From the NCBI GenBank assembly GCA_026702845.1, contig JADCLS010000010.1, positions 120,926 to 184,925 of the forward strand: a DNA stretch of 64,000 bases. The letters are read 5' to 3'. The position numbers and the translations under genes were made by a program. Source of the stretch: Candidatus Heimdallarchaeota archaeon. Lineage in GTDB: Archaea; Asgardarchaeota; Heimdallarchaeia; Heimdallarchaeales; Kariarchaeaceae. Below are positions 1 through 8,748 of this stretch, piece after piece. The notes under the pieces were generated by a model. That model ran no database searches. It saw only the letters and a program-made list of their open reading frames with translations, and was not told where the DNA came from. Within the stretch, counting starts at the first letter, position 1, and each line of letters begins with the position of its first letter.

Positions 1-143
1 TGGGGTTATATATTTGCAAGAAACTTTGTAAGCTACTTGGTGGAGATATTGAGATGGAGAGTGATTACAACAAGGGAACCACTGTTCGGTTCTACCTTCC
101 AATTAGAGGAGAACAACCAGATGAAAAGAATATTAGTTATTGA
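1..143 (+). CDS. Histidine kinase, C-terminal end only (cut by window edge)
   Basis: Read from base 3, the frame gives 46 residues ending at TGA 141-143. They match the end of a GHKL ATPase domain: a G2-like stretch (GLYICKKLCKLLGGDIE), then the final strands (KGTTVRFYLP). This is the catalytic ATP-binding domain of a sensor histidine kinase whose sensor and dimerisation parts lie before the window. The stop lies 23 nt inside the next gene, so kinase and receiver are translationally coupled. A longer overlapping frame beginning at 37 exists but only its part from 121 onward makes sense. Confidence 0.8.
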   Translation, partial: GLYICKKLCKLLGGDIEMESDYNKGTTVRFYLPIRGEQPDEKNISY

Positions 144-489
144 GGATAATGAGGAGAATATATACCTGATACGGTTTATTCTCAAGAAAAAAGGGCATGA
201 AGTAATTGAGGCACGAGATGGGTTATCTGGAGTAGAAAAAGCAAAATCGTCTCAACCAGACATCATCCTGATGGATATACAGTTACCCAAGATGAACGGA
301 TATGATGCAACCAAGAATATTAGACAAGATCCAAATTTAAAGGATATACCAATTATCGCTATAACTTCATTTGCAATGCCTGGAGATAAAAGAAAATGTT
401 TAGATGCTGGTTGTTCCTATTATATTGAGAAACCTATCAATCCTGAACAATTCATAGAAGTGGTAGATAGGTACTTGGGGATGAATTAG
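121..489 (+). CDS. Single-domain response regulator (CheY-like receiver)
   Basis: A 122-residue stand-alone receiver domain. Acidic-pocket residues lie near positions 9-10 (IEDN), the phosphoacceptor is Asp52 (LMDIQLPKMNG), and the conserved switch residues are Thr82 and Lys104 (EKPI). There is no output domain, so it probably passes phosphate to, or binds, another protein. ATG 121 is chosen because it begins exactly at the receiver fold and follows a GAGG purine stretch; the in-frame extension to 37 overlaps the kinase frame and has no domain content. It overlaps the upstream kinase and abuts the next receiver gene (stop at 489, start at 490), so the three are co-transcribed. Confidence 0.9.
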   Translation: MKRILVIEDNEENIYLIRFILKKKGHEVIEARDGLSGVEKAKSSQPDIILMDIQLPKMNGYDATKNIRQDPNLKDIPIIAITSFAMPGDKRKCLDAGCSYYIEKPINPEQFIEVVDRYLGMN

Positions 490-1074
490 ATGAAAGTACT
501 CATTGCTGATGATAATAGTAACAATCTGTATCTTCTGGAGATGATACTGAAAAGTCAAGGTCATGAGGTTGTTTCTGCTGAAAATGGTAGTATTGCCTAT
601 GATCTGCTCAATAGCCAATCATTTGATATGATCATATCGGATATACTAATGCCTGTTATGGATGGATTTATGTTATGTGCCAGGGTTAAACGAGATCCCA
701 AATTCAAAGGGCTGATTTTTATCTTCTACACCGCAACGTATACTACAAAGGAGGATGAAAGATTTTGTTATCTCATAGGTGCAGATAGATATATTAGGAA
801 ACCCACAGATCCAGATCTCTTAATTAAGGAGATAAATGAAACAATTAAAGCATTTAATGAGGGCAAGAAATCATTAAATTTCGCAAAATTGAATGACAAT
901 GAATCTAGTCTCCTGCATCTGTATAATGAGAGAATCTTATTCAAACTAGATCAGAAAGTAGAAGCCTTGCAAAATGAAATTGAAAATAGAAAGAGAATAG
1001 AACACAGACTTATAGAGGCGCAATCAATTGCTAATCTAGGTTTCTGGGAGTATAACCTCAACGAAGGAGTATAA
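490..1074 (+). CDS. Receiver plus start of PAS domain, 5' part of a broken hybrid kinase
   Basis: Residues 1-120 are a receiver domain with Asp51 (ISDILMPVMDG) as phosphoacceptor and a KPTDP switch lysine. Residues 150-180 are a helical linker, followed by the first strand of a PAS domain (IANLGFWEYNLNEG). The frame then ends at TAA 1072-1074. The rest of the PAS and a kinase core continue in another frame from about 1056, so 490-2144 was probably one receiver-PAS-kinase gene. The break falls inside a 19-bp tandem duplication. It could be a real mutation, a phase-variable tract or an assembly error. Confidence 0.75.
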   Translation: MKVLIADDNSNNLYLLEMILKSQGHEVVSAENGSIAYDLLNSQSFDMIISDILMPVMDGFMLCARVKRDPKFKGLIFIFYTATYTTKEDERFCYLIGADRYIRKPTDPDLLIKEINETIKAFNEGKKSLNFAKLNDNESSLLHLYNERILFKLDQKVEALQNEIENRKRIEHRLIEAQSIANLGFWEYNLNEGV

Positions 1075-1087
1075 CCTCAACGAAGGA
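1047..1087 (+). repeat. 19-bp-period tandem duplication at the frame break
   Basis: A segment starting GGAGTATAACC occurs twice with a period of exactly 19 bp (1047-1065 and 1066-1084, with three further matching bases). It lies where the receiver-PAS frame stops and the PAS-kinase frame opens. Removing one copy does not by itself restore a single frame (net offset 19, i.e. 1 mod 3, while the two frames differ by 2), so at least one further single-base change is needed. Confidence 0.85.
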
Positions 1088-1112
1088 AATTTATCTATCT
1101 CCATTAACATTA

Positions 1113-2144
1113 ATGCTTTTAGACATTGATTATGATTTTACGCTGGAAGCAGTACTCTCAAGAATTCATCATGAAGACAAAGATATGGTTTCAAGTGTAA
1201 TTCAAAACATACCAGAGACCCCATTCAGTCATGAAATGTATTTTAGGATAAAAGGGGAGAATGAGAAACTAATTCATATTTATCATCGTTTTCAGAAAAT
1301 TACAAATGAAAATAATGAATATCTCATGGGGTCCCTGTATGATATTACTAAATTGAAGGAAGCAGAGAACGATCTTCTAAGAATGAAGACAAATTACTTT
1401 AAAATGGAGAGAATGAATATCATCAAGCAATTTGCTAGTGGTTTAGTGCATGACATACGAAATATCTTATCAGTAATTATTAATGCCTCTGAACTTACAA
1501 AGATCCATAGTACTGATGAAATAGTAAATGAAAATATGGATATTATTCTCCGTTCAACCCATATGGGTACTAAAATTCTCAATGATCTCCTCCAACTTAC
1601 TCATGAGCAGCAGATTCAGATGCAAAAATTTTCAGTTAATCAGATCATTGAGAATCACAAACCTGATTTCAAGCGATTAACACAAAATGTAACTGATTTA
1701 AAATATGATCTATCTGATGATCTACCTTTAATTATGGCTGATGAGCATCAGATCTACCAGATATTGATTAATTTGATAATCAATGCGAAAGATGCTATAA
1801 AGGATACTGGTGAGATTTGTATCAGTACATCAATGGTGACTAATGAGGCCATAACCTCCCTTAAATCGTATGAAAAAATTGCTGATGAGTATGTGAAAAT
1901 CTCAGTAATTGATTCTGGAAGCGGAATTGCAGAAGACGATCTTGAACGAGTCTTTGAACCATTTTATACTACCAAGGAATCAAGTGGGACTGGATTGGGA
2001 TTAACAATTGTTCAAAATACGTTAATGCGTCTAAATGGTTTCTCAACCGTTGAATCAAAGCTTGGTGAAGGTACAACAATTAATGTATTCATTCCAGTAT
2101 TTGTGGAAGATAACAAAATTTCTGCTACTTTTGAGAATGACTAG
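1113..2144 (+). CDS. PAS-histidine kinase, 3' part of broken hybrid kinase
   Basis: The frame is open from 1056; the first ATG is at 1113. Residues 1-80 are the rest of a PAS domain (FTLEAVLSRIHHEDKD, then SLYDITKLKEAE). The dimerisation helix has the phospho-acceptor His113 in GLVHDIRNILS. The ATPase domain shows the N box (LINLIINAKDAI), G1 (DSGSGIAEDD), F box (FEPFYTTKE) and G2 (GTGLGLTIV). It is a soluble sensor kinase. The missing PAS start is encoded by the preceding gene in a different frame, so the product from 1113 alone would lack the first PAS strands. Confidence 0.85.
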   Translation: MLLDIDYDFTLEAVLSRIHHEDKDMVSSVIQNIPETPFSHEMYFRIKGENEKLIHIYHRFQKITNENNEYLMGSLYDITKLKEAENDLLRMKTNYFKMERMNIIKQFASGLVHDIRNILSVIINASELTKIHSTDEIVNENMDIILRSTHMGTKILNDLLQLTHEQQIQMQKFSVNQIIENHKPDFKRLTQNVTDLKYDLSDDLPLIMADEHQIYQILINLIINAKDAIKDTGEICISTSMVTNEAITSLKSYEKIADEYVKISVIDSGSGIAEDDLERVFEPFYTTKESSGTGLGLTIVQNTLMRLNGFSTVESKLGEGTTINVFIPVFVEDNKISATFEND

Positions 2145-2249
2145 ATGAATTTCAGCCTATAATTGATCGGTTAGAAATGTAATATTACTGTATATGCAAT
2201 CTTTTTTTCTTTGGATAGTTTTAAGTAGGAAATCCTTTCTGATTAATTC

Positions 2250-2768
2250 ATGAGTAGTCAAAACATTCCTATGGCCAAACCAGGGCCTGCGAAGATGGTT
2301 GTTAATATATTGCTCCTTAATCCTTTGATTTATGCGTTATTGCTCTTTCTTTTGAGCAGCATCACTCCAGAAATTGTATTTCAAGCTCCTCAAGATAATT
2401 TTTCTGATTTTGAAAGTCTAGCAATTAGTAGTATTCTTTTTTATGTTATGCTTTTACTTATACCCATGGAATTTATCATTGCAGAATTTGTGGTTTCTCC
2501 ACAGATTGAGAAAGTAGAAATACCCTACAGATTTGGAACCATACTCATAGGGTTTGTACTCTTTCTTGCTATATCCGTGTATGGATTACTAATTGGTCTA
2601 ATATCCATTTTTGCAGAGACTGAACCTTTTCTTTCTTGGGTTCGAGTTGGTTTATATTTTGTAATCTCCATTATGTTGATGTTATATCATAAGGGGAAAC
2701 ACTTTGATCCTTGGGTAAGAGAATTGGAAGAGCATTATCAGATGAATCCAAATCAAGATATGTACTAA
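2250..2768 (+). CDS. Four-helix membrane protein, unknown
   Basis: 172 residues with four predicted membrane segments (about 18-40, 60-85, 94-120 and 130-148) and a charged C-terminal tail (HKGKHFDPWVRELEEHYQMN). The start ATG 2250 is preceded by an AT-rich stretch with no clear ribosome site. It stands between the kinase genes and a convergent NUDIX gene whose stop abuts its own (2768/2769). No family is recognised. Confidence 0.65.
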   Translation: MSSQNIPMAKPGPAKMVVNILLLNPLIYALLLFLLSSITPEIVFQAPQDNFSDFESLAISSILFYVMLLLIPMEFIIAEFVVSPQIEKVEIPYRFGTILIGFVLFLAISVYGLLIGLISIFAETEPFLSWVRVGLYFVISIMLMLYHKGKHFDPWVRELEEHYQMNPNQDMY

Positions 2769-3218
2769 TTAACTCAATCTTGATTTGACCAGCTCATCAA
2801 CTCTGTTCAACAATTCTTTCATATCATCAAATTCAATTTTATCAAAGCAGTTTTCTAAATCTCCCCAGTAAAACATAGTATGCTCTTGGCTTAAGTATAT
2901 TTCATGATGTTCGGTTAATTCGGCTAGCAGATACGTAACTTTCTTATGTTTTATTTGATTGTTCTCTAAATAATCATAGGTCTCATGAAACAATGTCTCT
3001 GTGTGCAAGATCAGTGCTTTTGGAGATATTCCTGTTTCCTCTTCAAATTCTCGTTTAGCAGCATCAACAACTGTCTCATACTCAATTTTTCCTTTTGGGA
3101 AGCCCCAATGTAAACCCTTGCTGTGTTTGAGGATTAGATACTCTGGAATTGAATCTAAAATGCGGTATACGATTATTCCAGCACTAATTTCATCAAAACC
3201 CACAATCCATAACCTCAA
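2769..3218 (-). CDS. NUDIX hydrolase, diadenosine-tetraphosphatase type
   Basis: 149 residues carrying a complete NUDIX box: GKIEYETVVDAAKREFEEETGI fits the G-x5-E-x7-REUXEEXGU pattern that binds Mg and the diphosphate. The preceding HWGFPKG is typical of Ap4A hydrolases, so dinucleoside polyphosphate cleavage is likely, though other nucleotide substrates are possible. The start is TTG at 3218, overlapping the stop of the upstream thioesterase by four bases (TTGA); an alternative GTG lies at 3203. Coupled translation with the thioesterase is implied. Confidence 0.85.
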   Translation of the reverse strand: MRLWIVGFDEISAGIIVYRILDSIPEYLILKHSKGLHWGFPKGKIEYETVVDAAKREFEEETGISPKALILHTETLFHETYDYLENNQIKHKKVTYLLAELTEHHEIYLSQEHTMFYWGDLENCFDKIEFDDMKELLNRVDELVKSRLS

Positions 3219-3649
3219 TTAAATGGTTTACCTGTGTCAATCAGATTAGAATGAGCTGTGGCAATTAAATTATCTCCTTTGTAAAGCTCTCCCTTCATAT
3301 GGATGATGGTTTTACCTTCTTTGACAACGCCAGTTTTGGCAATGAGTTTATCTCCTAACAGTGCTGGTTTGAAAAAATCCACAGTAATATTGATAGTTGT
3401 GAAAAAGGTGTTCATTCCGAGTGAGTACACGGTTGCACCTATGATTTCGTCCAACATTGTTGCAATAATACCACCGTGTAGTAGTTTTGCTGGATTAAGC
3501 ATATTTTCATTGACAATATACTCAACTTGAAGATTACCCCTCTCCACATGTAAAAGTTTGCCAGCAAGCCATTTACCCGTATTCGATGGTCCATGCTCCA
3601 TATTTGTACCGATCATTTTCTTAAGAAGATCAACATTAGGATTGCTCAT
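3215..3649 (-). CDS. PaaI-type hotdog thioesterase
   Basis: A 144-residue hotdog-fold protein with the PaaI signature LLHGGIIATMLDEIIG (His-Gly-Gly plus the catalytic acidic residue on the hot-dog helix), followed by the expected TTINITVDFFKPALLGD strand. Such enzymes hydrolyse acyl-CoA thioesters, often aryl- or medium-chain. A TTG codon directly precedes ATG 3649; the ATG is preferred. The gene ends in a 4-bp overlap with the NUDIX gene. Substrate unknown. Confidence 0.85.
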   Translation of the reverse strand: MSNPNVDLLKKMIGTNMEHGPSNTGKWLAGKLLHVERGNLQVEYIVNENMLNPAKLLHGGIIATMLDEIIGATVYSLGMNTFFTTINITVDFFKPALLGDKLIAKTGVVKEGKTIIHMKGELYKGDNLIATAHSNLIDTGKPFN

Positions 3650-3785
3650 CAACTTGATCTATCAGACGAGTTATTTAGATAGTTGCGTTATCCTCACAAG
3701 CATCTTGTTATGTTCCAAATTATATTCTATGTAAAATCTGATGAAATGGGAAAATGGTGATAAATACCATATGATGCTCATCATT

Positions 3786-4184
3786 ATGAAACAATCTATT
3801 CTTCATGTGGCTGTTGTTGTTAGAGATTATGATGAAGCTATCAAATTCTACACAGAAAAGCTAAAGTTCACCCTCCTTGAGGATACTTATCAACCCTCAC
3901 AGGATAAACGCTGGGTAACTGTTGCTCCCCCTGGTAGTAATGGGTGCTCAATTTTGCTGGCCAGAGCATCAAAACAAGAACAGGAACCATTCATTGGCAA
4001 TCAAACAGGAGGACGTGTATTTCTATTTCTTCAAACTGATGATTTCTGGAGAGATTATCACGATATGATAGAAAATGAAATAGAATTTGTACGCCTACCA
4101 AAAACAGAAGATTATGGTACTGTTGCAGTTTTCAAAGATTTATATGGAAATCTCTGGGATTTAATTGAATTAAGTGAACACTAG
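3786..4184 (+). CDS. VOC / glyoxalase-like protein
   Basis: 132 residues of the vicinal oxygen chelate fold: ILHVAVVVRDYDEAIKFYTEKL at the start and AVFKDLYGNLWDLIEL at the end are characteristic of the glyoxalase I/bleomycin resistance superfamily. His residues and the C-terminal Glu (LIEL) could form the metal site. ATG 3786 is chosen over an in-frame ATG at 3741 because the VOC fold begins at MKQSILHV. It stands alone between divergent and membrane genes. The reaction cannot be told. Confidence 0.85.
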   Translation: MKQSILHVAVVVRDYDEAIKFYTEKLKFTLLEDTYQPSQDKRWVTVAPPGSNGCSILLARASKQEQEPFIGNQTGGRVFLFLQTDDFWRDYHDMIENEIEFVRLPKTEDYGTVAVFKDLYGNLWDLIELSEH

Positions 4185-4233
4185 TACTATTAGCAGGCAG
4201 AACCCATAAATCCTGTAATTTCTTTTCACACAA

Positions 4234-4605
4234 ATGGAATTACCCAAATTATCCTATCTTATTGGAGGGTATTATGATTACTTGCTGGCGATCATGTTAT
4301 TTTTCTTCCATGAGCAACTCTTCCCCATATTTGATTTCGTTGTACCTGAGGAAAAGATGTTCATTCGTGCTCTTGCTTTATTTCTAGCAGCTGTTGGTTA
4401 CATGCTTATTAAAACTGCAGATAAAGCAAGAGAATTTGCTGTGATTGGCTACGCTTCTGCGGCAGTTAGATTTGGGTATGTGTTATTGGTGGTAATAAGA
4501 ATCACAAACATTCCTTGGGGATTTATTCTCCTAGCAGTAACAGATGGTATTACAGGCTTGCTTATAGTTTATGCACTCTATTTTGCTAAATCTGAAAAGG
4601 ACTAA
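4234..4605 (+). CDS. Small four-helix membrane protein, unknown
   Basis: 123 residues with four hydrophobic segments (about 8-32, 42-60, 66-90, 95-117), mostly uncharged except short loops such as TADKAREF. ATG 4234 follows directly on CACACAA; no ribosome site is visible, so it may be leaderless. No family is recognised. It stands alone upstream of the linalool-dehydratase-like gene with a 104-nt gap. Confidence 0.65.
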   Translation: MELPKLSYLIGGYYDYLLAIMLFFFHEQLFPIFDFVVPEEKMFIRALALFLAAVGYMLIKTADKAREFAVIGYASAAVRFGYVLLVVIRITNIPWGFILLAVTDGITGLLIVYALYFAKSEKD

Positions 4606-4709
4606 AATTAAATTGTATTATGGTTGAAATAACAACAATTTCCTCAATATTTCACATATTAATTCGTTAGCCCGAATAATGATAAATATACCCTCGATTT
4701 TTTTTTACT

Positions 4710-6332
4710 ATGAATATGCGAGGATTCATCTCACAACATAAATTGTTTACGGGTTTACTTATCCTGAACTTGCTTGTTACTAGTTATATTGTGATTCTTT
4801 CACCTAGACAAATCGACACCCCTGATTATGATATTATCACAGTTCCTTTGATTGGAGAGGTGAATTTTGAGGATTATCCAGGTTTAGATAGGGAAACTAT
4901 TGGTTTAATCAACTCATTACGTTCATTCTATGATGTAAACAATTTCAGTAATGCTAGCATCAACAACATCGATATCCTCCCAGGTATGTTAACACAATAC
5001 TTCTTCGCCTTCACACAATACGGATTAGCTCAGGTAGCAGATACTACACCTGGTTTCAGATCTGATTATTACAAGAATACATTCAAGAAGCTGATTTACA
5101 TGATGAATTCCTCAGCAATGGAGTATCATGAATGGACAAATACATCATACTCTGATCCACTATATGAAGAGCCAGGAAATGATTTTCGAGGTCCTACCAA
5201 TATAATGTGGACAGGACATTTTGCTTTGATGGAATTACTATATCAATATCTATTTGCAGATGATGTATTCAATGATGAGATTGTTTGGTTTCTTGATGAC
5301 TGGAAAGCATCTCTCACTGCAGATACCACATGGGATGGTAAACCTGCAAATGGGCTAGGTCTCTGGGGCAATGGATTAATACCTTGTGAACCCTATATCA
5401 TATTCATTCAATGCAACACTATACCTTGGTATACTATGATGCTATATGATGAATTAGAGGGTACAGATTATACTAGATTGATTACCCCAGGGATGGATTG
5501 GTGGCAGGAGAATATGATCAATGAGGACAATATCCCCATTGATGGATATTTCTTCATTCCACCTTGGGCAGAATTAGAAGACGAAGAACATCGTAAAGAT
5601 CTTCCCTCTGAGTATCCCAATCCAGCCATGACTATGGGTATAGATAAACCCAAGGTATCTGCATATGGTTCAGCTTGGATCATTGCCTTTCTCAAGGGAA
5701 TGGGATTTGATGATTTAGCTTCATCATTATACTCCTCCTATAAGGAGAAATTTATACATTATAGTATTAATGATCAGGCCTACGTTCCAGATACATATTA
5801 CTATCCTGATGAGTTTGGTATTTTTGAGATAGTAGGGAACCTATTTGGATACTTCATGACAAAGGAGATGGGTGATTTGGATCTGAATCGAAAATTACGG
5901 AATTTCTTTTATAGCCCATACCAAGGATTTTGGTCAGATGATGGATTTGAATACCAATTTGATACTTCTGCATTCGGTGAGTTAGCAGATTTTATCGCTC
6001 CAATAGTCAATTTTGGACAAGCTTGGGGAAGGGCTGATAGCACACTTGCAGACATTCTAAAAGGAAGATCTACTGATTTTGATACATTACCATTTATCTC
6101 TGATCAATCTTCCTCGCATGGTTTGTTCATCTATCAGGCGGTTTATGATGAAGAAAATGAAATATTCATTCTCAATGTAGAAGTGAATGAGAAAACATCC
6201 CTATATTTTGACAATTATCCTCATCTTTCTGCTATTTACGATAAGGATGGATTATTTGATAACTGGAATTTAGTTAATGGACAAGTCATCCTTGAATTAG
6301 ACATTGGGAGTTACCAGTTAGTATTGAGGTGA
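4710..6332 (+). CDS. Linalool dehydratase/isomerase-like membrane-anchored protein
   Basis: 540 residues: one N-terminal membrane anchor (11-30), then an alpha-alpha barrel domain. NIMWTGH (His170) and CEPYIIFIQCNTIP (Cys226 and Cys235, nine apart) match the motifs and cysteine spacing that form the active site of bacterial linalool dehydratase/isomerase (Ldi). The family adds or removes water on terpenoid alcohols; most archaeal members are uncharacterised, so the substrate is unknown. The domain probably faces outward. An alternative ATG lies at 4716. The next membrane gene starts one base after its stop, which suggests an operon. A beta-rich C-terminus (480-540) may bind partners. Confidence 0.75.
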   Translation: MNMRGFISQHKLFTGLLILNLLVTSYIVILSPRQIDTPDYDIITVPLIGEVNFEDYPGLDRETIGLINSLRSFYDVNNFSNASINNIDILPGMLTQYFFAFTQYGLAQVADTTPGFRSDYYKNTFKKLIYMMNSSAMEYHEWTNTSYSDPLYEEPGNDFRGPTNIMWTGHFALMELLYQYLFADDVFNDEIVWFLDDWKASLTADTTWDGKPANGLGLWGNGLIPCEPYIIFIQCNTIPWYTMMLYDELEGTDYTRLITPGMDWWQENMINEDNIPIDGYFFIPPWAELEDEEHRKDLPSEYPNPAMTMGIDKPKVSAYGSAWIIAFLKGMGFDDLASSLYSSYKEKFIHYSINDQAYVPDTYYYPDEFGIFEIVGNLFGYFMTKEMGDLDLNRKLRNFFYSPYQGFWSDDGFEYQFDTSAFGELADFIAPIVNFGQAWGRADSTLADILKGRSTDFDTLPFISDQSSSHGLFIYQAVYDEENEIFILNVEVNEKTSLYFDNYPHLSAIYDKDGLFDNWNLVNGQVILELDIGSYQLVLR

Positions 6333-6333
6333 A

Positions 6334-6900
6334 ATGATGAGAGATAATGTTATATTGAGAATGATTAGTACGGTGCTCGTTAATACGATAATATTCATAA
6401 TTTTCGGGTTGCTGAGTTTTCCATATGTCAATATAGGAATGATCAGAATAGGATTGAACATTGGAATACTTGCTCTCGCAGTTATTGCAATATTTAACGA
6501 ACCACGTATATCTTTTGCTGTAGGATTAATAGGCTCTATCTTATTGGAATTATTTATTACTGGTACGGTTGTGTCTTTTGGACTTGTGAGTTTAACCTAT
6601 GGAATTCTAGCATATATTATCTCAAAACCTGTCTATGACTATTCATCGCTTGCCACCAAGGTTGAATTGTTAAGGATAATGAAAAATACTTCATTTGGAT
6701 TCTTGGTGTTCATTATTCTTCACATAATAATCTTGCTCCTTATTCAAAATCAAAATATTCAATCTGCAGTTCTCTTTGCAATTCTTCCCTTATTTATCCC
6801 GTCATTTTTTGCCTTAGTATTTTACTCCCCAGTATTTGCAGTTTTAACGGGATTAATAAGAAGTAAAACAGTGACACCATCTCAGCTTCCTACAACGTGA
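6334..6900 (+). CDS. Multi-spanning membrane protein, possible ECF S-component-like
   Basis: 188 residues with about six hydrophobic segments and a FNEPRISFAVGLIGS loop. Its size, number of helices and place just before an ECF transporter cluster resemble a substrate-binding S component, but no family signature is seen, so this is only a suggestion. ATG 6334 is one base after the stop of the linalool-dehydratase-like gene; the two are probably co-expressed. An alternative start is ATG 6337. Confidence 0.6.
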   Translation: MMRDNVILRMISTVLVNTIIFIIFGLLSFPYVNIGMIRIGLNIGILALAVIAIFNEPRISFAVGLIGSILLELFITGTVVSFGLVSLTYGILAYIISKPVYDYSSLATKVELLRIMKNTSFGFLVFIILHIIILLLIQNQNIQSAVLFAILPLFIPSFFALVFYSPVFAVLTGLIRSKTVTPSQLPTT

Positions 6901-6995
6901 TTTATTCAAGAATTTTCACAAAAATTAGGTAAACGAATACCCGAATAACCTCATTTATGTAAATACTTAAATTGATTCTATTATTTTTTGGAGTG

Positions 6996-7943
6996 ATGCA
7001 TATTCCTGATGGTTGGTTGAGTTTAGCTGTTAGTTTATTCACATGGGGTGCTACTCTTATTGCTCTTGGTATATCGGCGACGAAATTTAGAAATGATGAT
7101 TTTGAGAAATTGTCAAATATCGGGGCTATTGCTGCCGTGATATTTGTCGCCCAAATGTTTAACTTTCCCGTTGCTGGTGGAACGTCGGGTCATTTATTAG
7201 GTGCCGCTCTTGCCGTCTATGTCATCGGAGTACCTGGAGCAATCCTAGCATTATTCACTGTCCTTATTGTCCAAGCTTTTGTCTTTGCAGATGGTGGAGT
7301 TCTAGCTCTTGGGGCCAATTCATTTAACATGGGTGTGATTGGTGCTCTTGTTGCCGGAATAGTGGTCAGAGTTGCACCTAAACTTGCAGATAAGGAAAAT
7401 AAGAAATTATTCCTTGTAGGTGCGTTTATCTCTGCATTTCTGGCAGTAATTGTTTCTGCATTTATGGCTGGTGTCGAATTAGCAATTTCTGGTACAGCTG
7501 AATTCATGCTCTCAATCCCACTCATCCTTTTCTGGCACGCTATAATCGGCTTGGGTGAGGGAATACTCACAATCTTCATTCTTATCTATCTCATTCAAGT
7601 AGATTTTCCGTTGGAAACAACAAGAGATGATGATCAACCAAGTTTTATTGTTGCAATAAAACAAACCAACAAACCGATGCTGGGATTCAGTTTGCTTCTA
7701 TTAATCCTATCCTTGTTAGCATTAATTGCCAGTGCATCTCCAGACGGATTGGAATTCGTAAGTCAAAGTCTATCCTTTGAAGAGGGAGGGGTCTTTTCTC
7801 TAGGATTGGCTGATGATTATGCATTTTTCGGAATGAATAATGCAATAGGAACCCTTCTTTCTGCATTACTTGGTGTATTAATCATGCTAGGGCTTTTCTT
7901 CCTACCCGTTCTCTATAAGAAATCCAAAGAACTAGAGGATTAG
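6996..7943 (+). CDS. Cobalt/nickel ECF transporter substrate-binding subunit, M-N fusion
   Basis: 315 residues. The N-terminus MHIPDGWLSL is diagnostic of CbiM/NikM, where the free amino group and His2 ligate the metal; this fixes the start at ATG 6996 rather than the in-frame TTG at 6972. Inner motifs FNFPVAGGTSGHLLGA and ANSFNMGVIGAL are also typical. After a hydrophilic loop (residues 215-232) the C-terminal part holds ASPDGLE, the PDGLE motif of CbiN/NikN, so both subunits are fused. It supplies the metal-binding S component for Co(II) or Ni(II). The Q and O subunits follow at once. Confidence 0.92.
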   Translation: MHIPDGWLSLAVSLFTWGATLIALGISATKFRNDDFEKLSNIGAIAAVIFVAQMFNFPVAGGTSGHLLGAALAVYVIGVPGAILALFTVLIVQAFVFADGGVLALGANSFNMGVIGALVAGIVVRVAPKLADKENKKLFLVGAFISAFLAVIVSAFMAGVELAISGTAEFMLSIPLILFWHAIIGLGEGILTIFILIYLIQVDFPLETTRDDDQPSFIVAIKQTNKPMLGFSLLLLILSLLALIASASPDGLEFVSQSLSFEEGGVFSLGLADDYAFFGMNNAIGTLLSALLGVLIMLGLFFLPVLYKKSKELED

Positions 7944-7950
7944 ATAAATT

Positions 7951-8745
7951 ATGACAGGTGATCATCATCATATAGGTGAGTTCAGAAAAAAAAGAGGTAA
8001 CAAATATGATACGAAATCCAAATTATTAGTTTTGATATTCATTATCATTATCAGTTTACTCATCATCACTTATGAGCAGTTAATACTGATTGTCTTCTTG
8101 GTAATTTATTATATTAAGATATGGCAGGTATCTCTACGATCACTAATGAAGAAACTTATTGTTCCTCTACCATTGATTATATCATTGGCAATTCTCTCAT
8201 TTTTCTCTGAATCAGTCAATAACCTATATTTTGCAGGTTTTAGCATCAGCTATACCCATTTAGAATCGTCAATTTTCTACTTCTTAAGAGCATTAATTCT
8301 GGTAGTAACTGCGATTGCAATGGTAGATAGTGAGGAATCCTTCTTTGAGATCATCTATGCATTAGATGAATTTGGTATGCCAGATATAATTATCTCCATT
8401 CTTTTGCTTATGTATCGTTCATCTCTAGATTTGTATGTGGAGGCAAAGCGAATGATTGATGTCAGATATTCAAGATCTAGTTACAAGAGATGGGGAACTA
8501 ATCTATATACTTATCGAATAATTGGGTATATGATTGCTGGGATCTTGGTGAGGGCATTTATTAACAAGGATAAGAGAACCGATACGCTTTACTCCAGGAA
8601 TTTTAATGGTCACTTGTACCACAAACCGAAACCTTTCAAATTCGGTGGAATATTCATGTTATGGATAAGCAGCATATATCTAATCATAGTGCTGCTTCTT
8701 ACCAATGTACAATTTTTATTCATTGGTCAATTAAATCAGGGATAG
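7951..8745 (+). CDS. ECF transporter T component (CbiQ/NikQ/EcfT)
   Basis: 264 residues. After a His-rich start (GDHHHIGEF) come membrane helices around 24-60, 68-90, 105-122 and 230-258, with a long cytoplasmic region holding YRSSLDLYVEAKRMIDVRYS, which corresponds to the coupling helices that dock to the ATPase. It links the M-N subunit to the ATPase dimer. ATG 7951 lies 7 nt after the preceding stop and the next gene begins 3 nt after its stop, as in other cbiMNQO-type operons. Confidence 0.88.
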   Translation: MTGDHHHIGEFRKKRGNKYDTKSKLLVLIFIIIISLLIITYEQLILIVFLVIYYIKIWQVSLRSLMKKLIVPLPLIISLAILSFFSESVNNLYFAGFSISYTHLESSIFYFLRALILVVTAIAMVDSEESFFEIIYALDEFGMPDIIISILLLMYRSSLDLYVEAKRMIDVRYSRSSYKRWGTNLYTYRIIGYMIAGILVRAFINKDKRTDTLYSRNFNGHLYHKPKPFKFGGIFMLWISSIYLIIVLLLTNVQFLFIGQLNQG

Positions 8746-8748
8746 AAA

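Noticed and set aside
37..120. Upstream in-frame extension of the first receiver
   Set aside because: The same bases code for the end of the histidine kinase in another frame; the receiver fold starts at 121.
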